Below are positions 52,186-61,693 of a stretch of 64,000 nt of DNA, piece by piece. Positions within the stretch are counted from its first letter, which is position 1. Every line of letters begins with the position of its first letter. This DNA is from UBA2030 sp049969475 (GTDB lineage Bacteria; Bacteroidota; Bacteroidia; Bacteroidales; TTA-H9). The position numbers and the translations under genes were made by a program. The notes beneath the pieces were generated by a model. That model was not told where the DNA came from and ran no database searches. It was given only the letters and a program-made list of their open reading frames with translations. The stretch is taken from assembly GCA_049969475.1 (NCBI GenBank), contig JBMFOU010000004.1, positions 1-64,000 on the forward strand. The letters are read 5' to 3'.

Positions 52186-52341
52186 TTGAATAAATATACA
52201 AAGTTGTAAATATTAAATTTTTTTATTTATGAGAAAGACTTTTCCAAATACCTCGTAAAAGTATGGGTTTTCAGCATTACTTTAGCAACCCTTGCGAGAC
52301 CTTACATCAAAATCATCACATAACCACAAAACCAATTTGTT

Positions 52342-53025
52342 ATGAGCCAGACCCTGATTAAAATTTCTTCAGTCACCAAAAAGGTGTTTATGTCGCTGGC
52401 CGGTCTGTTTCTGATTACCTTCCTGGTGGTTCATCTGAGTATTAATCTTTTCATACTTCCCATTACACCCAACCACGAGGAGACCTTCAAGGCAGCGGTC
52501 GAATTTATGGCCACTTTCCCGCTAATCAAGGTGATGGAGGTGGTGCTTTTCTCGGCTTTTCTCATTCACATCATTTTGGGCCTTATTCTTCAAATCGAAA
52601 ACTGGATGGCCCGACCCGTGGGTTATGCAGTATCTACCAAGTCCAAAACTGACTCCCCTTTTTCACGTTTCACCATTCACACGGGGATCATTATTTTTAT
52701 TTTTCTCATCATACACTTCATGAATTTTTACTTTGTGAAGCTGGGCTGGGTCAATCCTCCCACGGGTGAAGCCCCTGTGACCGATAACCACGATTTCTAC
52801 AACATGGCGCTCAATGTTTTCAACAACTCGGGTTACAGTATTCTTTATATTGTGCTGATACTGGGCCTGGGATTTCACCTACATCATGCGTTTCAGGCTG
52901 CTTTTCAAAGTCTGGGACTTAATCATCCCAAATATACTCCGTGGATTAAAGGCATTGGCCTGATCTATAGCATTGTAATCACTCTCGGATTTATCAGCAT
53001 ACCGCTGTATTTTCTGATTAATTAA
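52342..53025 (+). CDS. sdhC: Succinate dehydrogenase cytochrome b subunit (type B, diheme)
   Basis: 227 residues with five hydrophobic helices, as in the single-anchor type B SdhC/FrdC of Bacteroidota and Epsilonproteobacteria. Axial haem histidines are likely in VVHLSINLF, FLIHIILG, IIHFMNF and GFHLHHAFQ. It anchors SdhAB to the inner membrane and exchanges electrons with menaquinone. First gene of sdhCAB, 11 bases before sdhA. Confidence 0.9.
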   Translation: MSQTLIKISSVTKKVFMSLAGLFLITFLVVHLSINLFILPITPNHEETFKAAVEFMATFPLIKVMEVVLFSAFLIHIILGLILQIENWMARPVGYAVSTKSKTDSPFSRFTIHTGIIIFIFLIIHFMNFYFVKLGWVNPPTGEAPVTDNHDFYNMALNVFNNSGYSILYIVLILGLGFHLHHAFQAAFQSLGLNHPKYTPWIKGIGLIYSIVITLGFISIPLYFLIN

Positions 53026-53036
53026 AACCTGAGAAT

Positions 53037-54980
53037 ATGAGCAAACTCAATTCAAAAATACCGGAAGGTCCATTGAATCAGAAATGGACTAATTATAAAG
53101 CCAATCAAAAGTTGGTTAGTCCTGCCAACAAACGCAAGCTCGAGATTATTGTAGTAGGGACCGGGCTGGCTGGTGCATCGGCTGCTGCTTCGTTTGGCGA
53201 AATGGGCTTCAATGTAAAGGTTTTCTGTATTCAGGACAGTCCTCGGCGAGCCCACAGCATTGCGGCCCAGGGTGGCATCAATGCCGCCAAGAACTATCCC
53301 AACGATGGCGATAGCATCTGGCGTTTGTTTTACGATACCATAAAAGGGGGCGACTATCGTGCCCGCGAGGCCAATGTATATCGCCTGGCGGAGGTTAGCA
53401 ATAACATCATAGACCAGTGTGTGGCCCAAGGCGTCCCCTTTGCCCGCGACTACGCTGGTTATCTCGACAATCGTTCATTTGGTGGAGCCCAGGTTTCACG
53501 AACCTTTTATGCCCGGGGTCAGACAGGGCAGCAATTGCTTCTGGGTGCCTATGGAGCCCTGAGTAAGGAAATAAAGCGGGGCACAGTACAAATGTATACC
53601 CGTCGCGAGATGCTCGACCTGGTGCTGATAGACGGTAGAGCCCGCGGAATCATCGCCCGCAACCTGGTGACCGGACAAATTGAGCGCTTTGCGGCTCATG
53701 CCGTTGTGCTGGCAACCGGCGGATACGGTAATGTTTACTTCCTTTCTACCAATGCCATGAATTCCAATGCCAGTGCAGCCTGGAAAGCTCATAAAAGGGG
53801 CGCTTTCTTTGGCAACCCTGCCTTCGTACAGATACACCCCACCTGCATTCCGGTGCACGGCGATTATCAGAGCAAACTGACGCTGATGAGTGAGAGTTTG
53901 CGTAACGATGGTCGTATCTGGGTTCCCAAGAAAAAAGAAGATGCTGAAGCCATAAGGGCAGGTAAGCTTAAAGCTAACGACATACCCGAAGAAGACCGCG
54001 ACTATTATCTTGAACGCCGTTATCCGGCCTTTGGCAATCTGGTGCCCCGTGATGTGGCCTCAAGAGCTGCTAAGGAACGCTGCGATGCTGGTTATGGAGT
54101 AGGCCCCACAGGGCTCGCTGTTTATCTCGATTTTGCCGATGCCATTCGCAGGCTGGGAAAGGATGTTATCGAAAGCCGCTATGGTAATCTATTCCAGATG
54201 TACGAGAAGATAGTGGATGAAAATCCTTATGAGACGCCCATGATGATTTATCCTGCGGTTCACTATACCATGGGAGGCCTATGGGTCGATTACGAATTGC
54301 AGTCCACCATTCCAGGCCTTTTTGTGGGGGGTGAAGCTAATTTCAGCGATCACGGAGCCAATCGTCTGGGTGCTTCGGCTCTTATGCAGGGCCTGGCCGA
54401 TGGTTATTTCGTTCTGCCTTACACCATTCAGAATTATCTGGCCGACCAGATTACCGTTCCTAAATTCCGCACCGATACGCCCGAATTCGATGCTGCTGAA
54501 AAAGAAGCTAAAGAGCGCCTGCAGCAATTGCTGGGCGTTCAGGGTAAATACTCGGTGGACACCTTGCACAGACGACTGGGAAAAATCATGTGGGATTATG
54601 TAGGCATGGCACGCGACGAAGCTGGACTTCGATTCGCCATCGAGGAAATCCGAAAACTGCGTAAAGAATTCTGGGAAAGTGTATATGTTCCCGGAAGTCT
54701 GGAAGGTGTGAACGATGAATTGATGAAGGCTTCGCGTTTAGCCGACTATCTTGAGTTGGCAGAGCTTATTGCCCGCGATGCTCTCCACCGCAACGAATCG
54801 TGTGGTGGCCATTTCCGCGTGGAATACCAAACCGAAGACGGCGAAGCTTTACGCAACGATGACGAATATAAATACGTGGCTGCCTGGGAATGGAAAGGCC
54901 CGGATGACGAACCCGTCCTGCATAAAGAACCGCTCAACTACGAGTTTGTGGAAATTAAAACCCGCAACTATAAATCATGA
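53037..54980 (+). CDS. sdhA: Succinate dehydrogenase/fumarate reductase flavoprotein subunit
   Basis: 647 residues. FAD dinucleotide motif VVGTGLAGASAAASFGE (about 38-54); covalent flavin His in RRAHSIAAQGGINAA; substrate residues in HPTCIPVHG and the capping-domain Arg in VPRDVASRA; MGGLWVDYELQ and GEANFSDHGANRLGAS near the C-terminal part. It oxidises succinate to fumarate, or the reverse. Length fits the type B enzymes of the phylum. Confidence 0.95.
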   Translation: MSKLNSKIPEGPLNQKWTNYKANQKLVSPANKRKLEIIVVGTGLAGASAAASFGEMGFNVKVFCIQDSPRRAHSIAAQGGINAAKNYPNDGDSIWRLFYDTIKGGDYRAREANVYRLAEVSNNIIDQCVAQGVPFARDYAGYLDNRSFGGAQVSRTFYARGQTGQQLLLGAYGALSKEIKRGTVQMYTRREMLDLVLIDGRARGIIARNLVTGQIERFAAHAVVLATGGYGNVYFLSTNAMNSNASAAWKAHKRGAFFGNPAFVQIHPTCIPVHGDYQSKLTLMSESLRNDGRIWVPKKKEDAEAIRAGKLKANDIPEEDRDYYLERRYPAFGNLVPRDVASRAAKERCDAGYGVGPTGLAVYLDFADAIRRLGKDVIESRYGNLFQMYEKIVDENPYETPMMIYPAVHYTMGGLWVDYELQSTIPGLFVGGEANFSDHGANRLGASALMQGLADGYFVLPYTIQNYLADQITVPKFRTDTPEFDAAEKEAKERLQQLLGVQGKYSVDTLHRRLGKIMWDYVGMARDEAGLRFAIEEIRKLRKEFWESVYVPGSLEGVNDELMKASRLADYLELAELIARDALHRNESCGGHFRVEYQTEDGEALRNDDEYKYVAAWEWKGPDDEPVLHKEPLNYEFVEIKTRNYKS

Positions 54981-55013
54981 TCCTCATTTCCTGAACCTTA
55001 AATACCAAGAACC

Positions 55014-55802
55014 ATGAATTTTACATTAAAAATCTGGCGTCAGGAAAATGCCAAGGCCAAGGGCAGATTCAAAACCTATAAGGTTGAAAATATAAGTCCC
55101 GATTGTTCGTTTCTCGAAATGCTCGATATACTCAATCAGCAGCTGATAGAAGACAAAATAGAGCTGCCGGTCGATCCCATTGCTTTCGATCACGATTGCC
55201 GCGAGGGTATATGCGGTATGTGCAGTCTTTACATCAATGGCAGACCCCATGGTCCCGAACAGGGAACTACAGTGTGCCAGCTCCACATGCGCAAGTTTAA
55301 AGATGGAGATACCATTACTATCGAACCCTGGCGGGCCAAAGCCTTCCCGGTAATCAAAGACCTGATGGTTGACCGCAGTGCTTTCGATAAGATCATCCGG
55401 GAAGGTGGCTACATTTCGGTTAGCACAGGTGGCGTACCCGATGCCAATGCCATACCCATTCCCAAGGAAGATGCCGACCTGGCTATGGATGCAGCGGCCT
55501 GCATTGGATGCGGGGCTTGCGTGGCCGCTTGTAAAAATGCCTCGGCCATGCTCTTTGTAGCTGCCAAGGTTTCGCAATTTGCCCTGTTGCCTCAGGGTAG
55601 GGTAGAAGCCGAAAAACGTGTTCAGGCCATGGTAGCCAAAATGGATGAACTCGGGTTTGGCTCGTGCACCAACACTTATGCCTGCGAAGCCGAATGCCCC
55701 AAGAATATCTCCGTTGAAAACATTGCTCGCCTCAACCGTGAATATCTCAAGGCCAAGGTGAAGCATGCCGACCGAAAACGCGAAGGCGGAGGATTTGGTT
55801 GA
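55014..55802 (+). CDS. sdhB: Succinate dehydrogenase/fumarate reductase iron-sulfur subunit
   Basis: 262 residues. The [2Fe-2S] cysteines are in CREGICGMC and CQLH. The [4Fe-4S]/[3Fe-4S] motifs are CIGCGACVAAC and a second set in CTNTYACEAECPKN. It passes electrons from SdhA to the haem/quinone anchor. 33 bases after sdhA; followed by a strong terminator. Confidence 0.95.
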   Translation: MNFTLKIWRQENAKAKGRFKTYKVENISPDCSFLEMLDILNQQLIEDKIELPVDPIAFDHDCREGICGMCSLYINGRPHGPEQGTTVCQLHMRKFKDGDTITIEPWRAKAFPVIKDLMVDRSAFDKIIREGGYISVSTGGVPDANAIPIPKEDADLAMDAAACIGCGACVAACKNASAMLFVAAKVSQFALLPQGRVEAEKRVQAMVAKMDELGFGSCTNTYACEAECPKNISVENIARLNREYLKAKVKHADRKREGGGFG

Positions 55803-55823
55803 TTAACCCTATTATTTAAACTT

Positions 55824-55850
55824 AAAGCGCCCCATTTGGGGCGTTTTTTT
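55824..55850 (+). terminator. Rho-independent terminator of sdhCAB
   Basis: Stem CGCCCC/GGGGCG (55828-55833 with 55838-55843), loop ATTT, then seven Ts. Confidence 0.95.
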
Positions 55851-56014
55851 ATGGAGATTTCTAGAAACTGAATAGTAAACCTGAAATCCTAAAGAGCAAC
55901 TTGCTATATGCTTATTTATCAGTGATTTATATACAATTATAAATCATGACCCCTCTTCCTGCATTGGGTTCGATTCAGAGGTTGTATTTTCGCATCCAAA
56001 CAAATCTTTTATTC

Positions 56015-56821
56015 ATGGAAAGTAAGATCCTGAATTTTAATGGAAAGACATTGCATTACAGAATAGAAGGTAGTGGAGATACCGTTGTGCTGCTTCATGG
56101 ATTTATGGAGTCGGCCAACATCTGGGAAGATTTCGGAAACGAACTGGCCCGCAATTTTTTGTGTATAGCACCCGATTTGCCTGGCCATGGTGCTTCTGAC
56201 ATGCTAGCTGAGGTTCACGGTATGGAACTTATGGCCGATGCGGTGAAAGCCATTCTGGAGGAAAATAAGGTCAAAACTTGTGTGATGGCCGGCCATTCCA
56301 TGGGAGGCTATGTTTCTCTGGCTTTTGCTGAAAAGTATCCTGAATTCGTACGGGGTTTGGTGTTGTTCCATTCTACGGCCCTGGCCGATACCGAAGAAGG
56401 GAAACGGAACCGTGAGCGTGCCATAGAAATCGTTCGTCAGAATAAGCAAGGATATATAGCGCAATTTATCCCTTCCCTATTTGCTGAATTTAATGTAGAA
56501 AGGTTTCAGCCCGAAATCCAGCGTATGGTGGAGGAGACCTTACGCATGCCTGCCGAAGCTATCATCGCTGCTCAGGCGGGTATGAAAGACCGGAAATCAT
56601 ACCTCGACCTGCTGACCCGAGCTTCTTATCCGGTTCTGTTTATTGCAGGCAAACACGACAGCCGTATTCCTGTGGATAAAATTCTGGCACAGGCAGTGCT
56701 TCCCCCGCATTCTGAAGTTTTACTGCTGGCCCAGGCTGGACACATGGGTTATTTAGAAGCTTTCAAAGACACACTGGGAGCATTGCGCTTTTTTGCCGAA
56801 CGGGCTTTTTATTGGAAATAG
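56015..56821 (+). CDS. Alpha/beta-hydrolase fold protein
   Basis: 268 residues from the ATG at 56015 (MESKILNFNGKTLHYRIEG); the frame is open 23 codons further, but a TATTTTCG near-match to the -7 element at 55985 lies inside that part. Oxyanion LLHGF at about 31-35, nucleophile Ser in GHSMGG near residue 98, acid Asp in GKHDSRIP and base His in AQAGHMGYLE. Resembles the MhpC/BioH-like esterase group. The substrate is unknown. Monocistronic. Confidence 0.85.
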   Translation: MESKILNFNGKTLHYRIEGSGDTVVLLHGFMESANIWEDFGNELARNFLCIAPDLPGHGASDMLAEVHGMELMADAVKAILEENKVKTCVMAGHSMGGYVSLAFAEKYPEFVRGLVLFHSTALADTEEGKRNRERAIEIVRQNKQGYIAQFIPSLFAEFNVERFQPEIQRMVEETLRMPAEAIIAAQAGMKDRKSYLDLLTRASYPVLFIAGKHDSRIPVDKILAQAVLPPHSEVLLLAQAGHMGYLEAFKDTLGALRFFAERAFYWK

Positions 56822-56873
56822 CATCGGGAATTCTTCGACTACATTGCATGGGTAGTTAATGGTAGGCGAAAGG

Positions 56874-57410
56874 TTAACGTTTCTTTTTGAGTGAAAGGTT
56901 TGCCTTGAACAAGCCTTTCTGCACCATTTGTCGGAAAGCTGCCGAGTCGGGGTTTACCACAAATTCGTAGACCCCATCGCTTTCATCAGGGTCGATGGTA
57001 TGTCCCTGGGCATGTTGTTTCATCCAGTCGAAGTCAGCGTCGATAACCTGCCTCTGCCTGCCGGGAATATACATCGCTTCCAGGCTATCGCCATAATACT
57101 TGCAAAGAAAAACATCCCAAAACTTGTTTTCCCGGAAGTTTATTACCCAGTAACCATCCCAGGGCCGAAAGGCCAGATTCTGGTTTATTATGCTGAATTG
57201 AATCTCTTGATTCATTCCGTAATAGACCATCTGGTCATTGCCTACCACCAAACTATCATTGTCATCATCAGCATACGTGCCGCGGAGGTTCATGGGAATT
57301 TCTTTCAAGTCGGGAAATCCGGCGGGCTGGGGTTGTTCGAATCCCACTCCAGTGCATGCGCCGAGCCACAGACCTATGCTTACAACCCAGCTCAATGAAA
57401 TGTTTCGCAA
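56874..57410 (-). CDS. Hypothetical lipoprotein
   Basis: 178 residues. A TTG start at 57410 gives a lipoprotein signal with lipobox WLGAC (Cys19). The mature part has an acidic stretch (GTYADDDNDSLVVG), WDGYWVINFRENKFWDVFLCKYY with strong aromatic content (shortened: WDGYWVINFREN), and a basic tail (LSLKKKR). No family is recognised. It starts 13 bases after the phosphoesterase stop, so the two are co-transcribed; it probably sits in the inner or outer membrane facing the periplasm. Confidence 0.75.
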   Translation of the reverse strand: MRNISLSWVVSIGLWLGACTGVGFEQPQPAGFPDLKEIPMNLRGTYADDDNDSLVVGNDQMVYYGMNQEIQFSIINQNLAFRPWDGYWVINFRENKFWDVFLCKYYGDSLEAMYIPGRQRQVIDADFDWMKQHAQGHTIDPDESDGVYEFVVNPDSAAFRQMVQKGLFKANLSLKKKR

Positions 57411-57423
57411 AACCTTAGATCTA

Positions 57424-58377
57424 TTAGGGTTTTCTTTTGAGGGTAATCAAAACAATTTCCGCAGGGCAATTATACCGCACAGGCATTCCGCTGACGCCCA
57501 CACCCCTGGATGTATATCCTTTCATGGGACCCATTTCCCATAAGCCTGCATTAAACTTTTTTCCTTCAAATTGGTGAGAGATAATGGGTAAGCCTTCTTT
57601 CAGGCAAATCTGGCCTCCATGGGTATGGCCACAGAGATAAAGGTCATATTTATTGGATGCAGCCTCACGGGCCAACTCCGGTGTGTGCACCAGTGCGATT
57701 TTAAAATCGTAGCCCTGGGTCTGAAGGCTCATCAGGGCCATTTCAGTGTAATAATAGTAGGGGTCGTCGGTCCCGGTAATCAGTATCTTTTGTCCGTCTT
57801 TAAGTATTTCCACCGATTCGTTAATCAAAAGGTTTACGCCGGTTTCCTTTTCGTAGCGCGACATGAGCCAGGTGTCGTGGTTTCCCAGTACGGCGAAGGT
57901 TCCCCACGGTGCCCGGGTGTATTTCGATAGAGCGTACATGGGCTTCAATATGTGATTAAACAGCCCGTGGATGTCTTTGCGGTAATCTCCGGTGAGTACG
58001 CAGATATCAAAATGTAAATTTTTAATTTTTTTGATAATAATGGCAGCAAAGCCGGGAATGCTGTCGATGTGCAGGTCAGAGAGATGAAGCAGAGTGAATC
58101 CGTCGAAGGCAGGGGGCAGATTTGGAAACTCCAATGTCAGTTCGGTAATTTTGATGGTTTTGGCATTTCCGTATCCTCTGCGGTAGAATCCTGCTATTCT
58201 TAAGAAAAACTCCAGGATGCGAAGCAGGAAAACAAACAGATCCCAATGGCGACGGCTTTTACGTCCGCTCTTGCGTCCCAGATAATGCAGATTTTCGAGT
58301 ACCGACCGTTGTACTGACCAAAACAGACGGCGCTCACGTCGTACCTCTTCAGAATCAATAAACTTCCAGGGTTGCAT
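57424..58377 (-). CDS. YkuE-like metallophosphoesterase
   Basis: 317 residues. Basic N-terminal region (RRERRLFWSVQRS) with a moderately hydrophobic stretch near 45-60 (DLFVFLLRILEFFLRI), then the calcineurin-like domain: TLLHLSDLHID, VLTGDYRKD, VLGNHDTW, ALVHTPE and CGHTHGGQI, all metal-ligand blocks present. The YkuE type acts on UDP-linked or lipid-linked phosphates near the membrane in some bacteria; the substrate here is unknown. A TAAATTTG element ends 5 bases before the ATG, which would mean an almost leaderless message if used. Confidence 0.85.
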   Translation of the reverse strand: MQPWKFIDSEEVRRERRLFWSVQRSVLENLHYLGRKSGRKSRRHWDLFVFLLRILEFFLRIAGFYRRGYGNAKTIKITELTLEFPNLPPAFDGFTLLHLSDLHIDSIPGFAAIIIKKIKNLHFDICVLTGDYRKDIHGLFNHILKPMYALSKYTRAPWGTFAVLGNHDTWLMSRYEKETGVNLLINESVEILKDGQKILITGTDDPYYYYTEMALMSLQTQGYDFKIALVHTPELAREAASNKYDLYLCGHTHGGQICLKEGLPIISHQFEGKKFNAGLWEMGPMKGYTSRGVGVSGMPVRYNCPAEIVLITLKRKP

Positions 58378-58926
58378 ACGTCAAATTTAATGTTTTTTTA
58401 TAAAACTTGGTCTTGATGCATGTTTGAAGGAGTTATCACCAAATTTTCAAAATTTTAAAGACATAGATGATTCTTTTAACGATCTACGCTTTAATCAAGG
58501 GTTTTAATTCATTGGGGTGAATGCTATAAGAGATTATCAATCAGGTTTGTGCAACGATTTAGCGTCGGATAGTAGTAAGGCTTCGGATGATTATGGACAC
58601 TATGCAATGCAGATCGATGCGAATGAAAATCAATTTTTTAATCATCTGCTTAGATTCATTGGAATCCGATCAACTATTGACAAATGAAAGCATCGGAAAA
58701 TCAAGGTCGGGGGATTAAGGAGGAGGCAAGCAACACGTATAATGAAGTATTATCTAAATCAAAACCCGCAGAGCCATATCTTCAGGCTTTTAAGTTCTGC
58801 CCATCTTCTGTTTCATGGCAGGGGAACTATCGGAATCACTCGTTGCTGAATAAAAAAATTTGCTACCCCCTTGCAGAGAACAAAAATTGTTGTACTTTTG
58901 CACCGCAAAACACGATCAACCGATTC
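58378..58926. other. Intergenic region before tRNA-Asp
   Basis: 549 bases, A+T-rich, with stops in all frames except an open plus-strand frame from 58684 that runs through the tRNA and is not gene-like. It carries a TAAATTTG element at 58382-58389 (minus) and the tRNA promoter element at 58893. Nothing else was recognised. Confidence 0.5.
58893..58900 (+). promoter_or_regulatory. -7 element (TACTTTTG) for tRNA-Asp
   Basis: TAnnTTTG match 26 bases before the tRNA; a TTG lies 19 bases upstream of it at 58871-58873, good spacing for a -33 element. Confidence 0.65.
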
Positions 58927-59000
58927 GGTCTGGTAGTTCAGTTGGTTAGAATGCCGCCCTGTCACGGCGGAGGTCGCGGGTTCGAGTCCCGTCCAGACCG
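58927..59000 (+). tRNA. tRNA-Asp (anticodon GTC)
   Basis: Complete cloverleaf of 74 bases. Acceptor GGTCTGG/CCAGACC with discriminator G; D-arm with GTTC and GGTTA; anticodon stem CCGCC/GGCGG around loop CTGTCAC (GTC); T-arm GCGGG TTCGAGT CCCGT. The 3' CCA is not encoded (CAA follows). Confidence 0.97.
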
Positions 59001-59008
59001 CAAAAACG

Positions 59009-59036
59009 TCCGACTTCAACGTCGGATTTTTTATTT
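59009..59036 (+). terminator. Rho-independent terminator after tRNA-Asp
   Basis: Stem TCCGAC/GTCGGA (59009-59014 with 59021-59026), six-base loop, then TTTTTTATTTT. Confidence 0.85.
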
Positions 59037-59134
59037 TGTTGTGCTATAACCAGCAGCAGAATAAGTATTCCAGGCAAGGATAACGGATAAACAGGAGATG
59101 CAGAAATGGAAGAATGGGTTTGGAGTAAATTCAG

Positions 59135-59142
59135 TACCTTTG
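59135..59142 (+). promoter_or_regulatory. -7 element (TACCTTTG) for aconitase
   Basis: TAnnTTTG match 33 bases before the ATG at 59176. Confidence 0.55.
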
Positions 59143-59175
59143 TACAGGAAATTACAGTAATAAATATATAAGCAT

Positions 59176-61446
59176 ATGTTGTTTGACCTTGAAATGATGC
59201 GGGCATATTATGCGCAGTATCCCGCAAAAGTAGAAGCCGCCCGTAAGCTTTTGGGACGCCCCATGACCCTGGCTGAAAAGATACTCTATGCACATCTGGC
59301 TGGTCCTTTGCCCGAAAAGCCTTACCAGCGGGGAGTAGATTATGTAGATTTCAATCCCGACCGGGTAGCCATGCAGGACGCCACCGCACAAATGGCCCTG
59401 CTACAGTTTATGATGGCCGGAAAAGATAAGGTATCTGTTCCTACTACCGTGCACTGCGATCACCTGATACAAGCTAAGACAGGAGCTGCCACTGATTTAA
59501 AAAATGCACTGGATAAAAGCAGCGAGGTTTTTGATTTTTTGGCTAATGTTTCAAATAAATATGGTATTGGATTCTGGAAACCCGGAGCAGGCATCATCCA
59601 CCAGGTTATTCTTGAAAATTATGCTTTCCCTGGGGGGATGATGATAGGTACCGATAGTCACACGCCCAACGCGGGTGGACTGGGTATGCTTGCTATTGGG
59701 GTAGGAGGGGCCGATGCCGTGGATGTGATGGCTGGAATGCCCTGGGAATTGAAATTTCCCAAACTCATTGGAGTAAAACTTACCGGAAAACTCAGCGGCT
59801 GGACCTCAGCCAAAGATGTGATTTTGAAAGTGGCCGGTATTCTAACCGTGAAAGGGGGAACCGGATACATTGTGGAATATTTTGGTGAAGGAGCCCGCAA
59901 CATCAGTGCTACGGGCAAGGGCACCATCTGTAACATGGGCGCAGAAATTGGGGCTACCACCTCCCTTTTTGGTTACGATGAAAAAATGGAAGCCTACCTT
60001 CGGGGTACCGGAAGGTCAGAAGTAGCTGATATGGCTTCTCGTCTCAAAGACTTATTAACAGGTGATCCGGAAGTTTATGCTGAGCCTGAGAAGTTTTTTG
60101 ATCAGGTGATTGAGATTAATCATTCGGAACTCGAGCCCCATATTAATGGACCCTTCACCCCCGACCTGGCTACCCCTGTGTCGCAGTTTGCCGAAGCCGT
60201 GCGAAAAAATGGCTGGCCCGAAGAATTGAGTGTAGGCCTTATTGGAAGCTGCACCAACTCATCGTACGAAGACATCAGTCGCGCAGCTTCTGTTGCCAGG
60301 CAGGCCCTGGAAAAAGGACTAAAATTCAAATCTGAATTTACTGTAACCCCTGGTTCAGAGCAGGTGAGATATACGGTTGAGCGCGATGGTTATCTTGAAA
60401 TTTTTGAAAAGGCCGGAGCCCTGGTATTGGCTAATGCTTGCGGTCCCTGCATAGGTCAATGGGCGCGTCATGGAGCCGAAAATCAGGAACGCAATTCCAT
60501 TATGACCTCTTTCAACCGGAATTTTGCCAAGCGTAACGACGGAAATCCCAACACCCATGGTTTTGTGGCCTCCCCTGAGATAGTTACTGCATTTGCTTTG
60601 GCCGGTAAGCTTACCTTTAATCCCCTTACCGATGAGTTGGTAAACGAAAAAGGAGAAAAAGTTAAGTTAGCTGAACCCCTGGGTCTCGAAATGCCACCGG
60701 CAGGATTTGCCGTAGAGGATAATGGATACATTCCTCCGGCCGAAGATGGTAGCCATATTGAAATCAAGGTGAGACCTGACTCTGAGCGGCTGCAATTGCT
60801 GAAACCCTTCGATCCATGGCATGGCGACGATTTTAAAGGTTTGAGGTTGCTCATCAAGGTAAAAGGCAAATGCACCACCGACCACATCAGCATGGCTGGT
60901 CCCTGGCTGCGCTACCGGGGTCATCTCGAAAATATCAGTAACAACCTGCTCATTGGCGCTGTGAACGCTTTCAACGATAAAACCAATGCGGTCAAGAATT
61001 TCCTTACCGGTGAGTATATGGAAGTTCCTGCTTCGGCCAAAGCTTACAAACAGGCAGGTATTGGAACCATCGTCGTGGGCGATGAAAATTACGGAGAAGG
61101 TTCCTCTCGTGAACATGCTGCCATGGAGCCCCGTTTCATGGGCGTTAAAGCTTTGCTGGTGAAGTCGTTTGCTCGTATTCACGAAACCAATCTCAAAAAA
61201 CAAGGCATGCTTGCGTTGACCTTTGTAAATAAGGCCGATTATGATAAGATTCGAGAAGACGATGTAATCGACATTCTTGGGCTCAAGGAATTTGCCCCGG
61301 GCCGAAACCTCCTGGTTGTGTTGCATCACAGCGATGGCACAGAAGACCGTTTTGAGGTCGCCCATTCGTATAACGAGAACCAGATTGAATGGTTCAGGGC
61401 AGGGAGTGCACTTAATCTTATCCGGCAAAGGCAGGCAAAGGCTTGA
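59176..61446 (+). CDS. acn: Aconitate hydratase (mitochondrial-type)
   Basis: 756 residues, near the length of mitochondrial-type aconitase. [4Fe-4S] ligands are the Cys in GSCTNSSYED and the two in ACGPCIGQW. TDSHTPNAGGLGMLAIGVGG carries substrate contacts (shortened: TDSHTPNAGGLG), and the C-terminal swivel domain has GDENYGEGSSREHAA with the active-site Ser/Arg. It converts citrate to isocitrate. Monocistronic with its own promoter and terminator. With sucAB and sdhCAB it supports an oxidative TCA cycle. Confidence 0.95.
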   Translation: MLFDLEMMRAYYAQYPAKVEAARKLLGRPMTLAEKILYAHLAGPLPEKPYQRGVDYVDFNPDRVAMQDATAQMALLQFMMAGKDKVSVPTTVHCDHLIQAKTGAATDLKNALDKSSEVFDFLANVSNKYGIGFWKPGAGIIHQVILENYAFPGGMMIGTDSHTPNAGGLGMLAIGVGGADAVDVMAGMPWELKFPKLIGVKLTGKLSGWTSAKDVILKVAGILTVKGGTGYIVEYFGEGARNISATGKGTICNMGAEIGATTSLFGYDEKMEAYLRGTGRSEVADMASRLKDLLTGDPEVYAEPEKFFDQVIEINHSELEPHINGPFTPDLATPVSQFAEAVRKNGWPEELSVGLIGSCTNSSYEDISRAASVARQALEKGLKFKSEFTVTPGSEQVRYTVERDGYLEIFEKAGALVLANACGPCIGQWARHGAENQERNSIMTSFNRNFAKRNDGNPNTHGFVASPEIVTAFALAGKLTFNPLTDELVNEKGEKVKLAEPLGLEMPPAGFAVEDNGYIPPAEDGSHIEIKVRPDSERLQLLKPFDPWHGDDFKGLRLLIKVKGKCTTDHISMAGPWLRYRGHLENISNNLLIGAVNAFNDKTNAVKNFLTGEYMEVPASAKAYKQAGIGTIVVGDENYGEGSSREHAAMEPRFMGVKALLVKSFARIHETNLKKQGMLALTFVNKADYDKIREDDVIDILGLKEFAPGRNLLVVLHHSDGTEDRFEVAHSYNENQIEWFRAGSALNLIRQRQAKA

Positions 61447-61487
61447 AGCCTGTTTTAACAAAGAAATATTCCTTAACCCTTACTATG

Positions 61488-61521
61488 CAACCTGGATCCC
61501 GAATCCGGGTTGTGTTTTTTT
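61488..61521 (+). terminator. Rho-independent terminator of aconitase
   Basis: Ten-pair stem (one T-G) between 61488-61497 and 61503-61512, loop CCCGA, then TGTTTTTTT. Confidence 0.9.
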
Positions 61522-61693
61522 GAAAATAGGAGCAAGTTTGTGTTTGAAGGATGCTTAAAGGAAGCATAAAAACGCTCAGTTCTGTTGTAACACAGGGAAG
61601 GGAGAGGGGAAAATATTACCTTAATATCTTTGATTTGAAAATTAAGATGCTGTTTATTAAGATTTTATGTCCATGTAAGTCATTGAGAGCTTA

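Noticed and set aside
58684..59049. 121-codon frame running through tRNA-Asp
   Set aside because: It crosses a complete tRNA and its terminator; no coding character.
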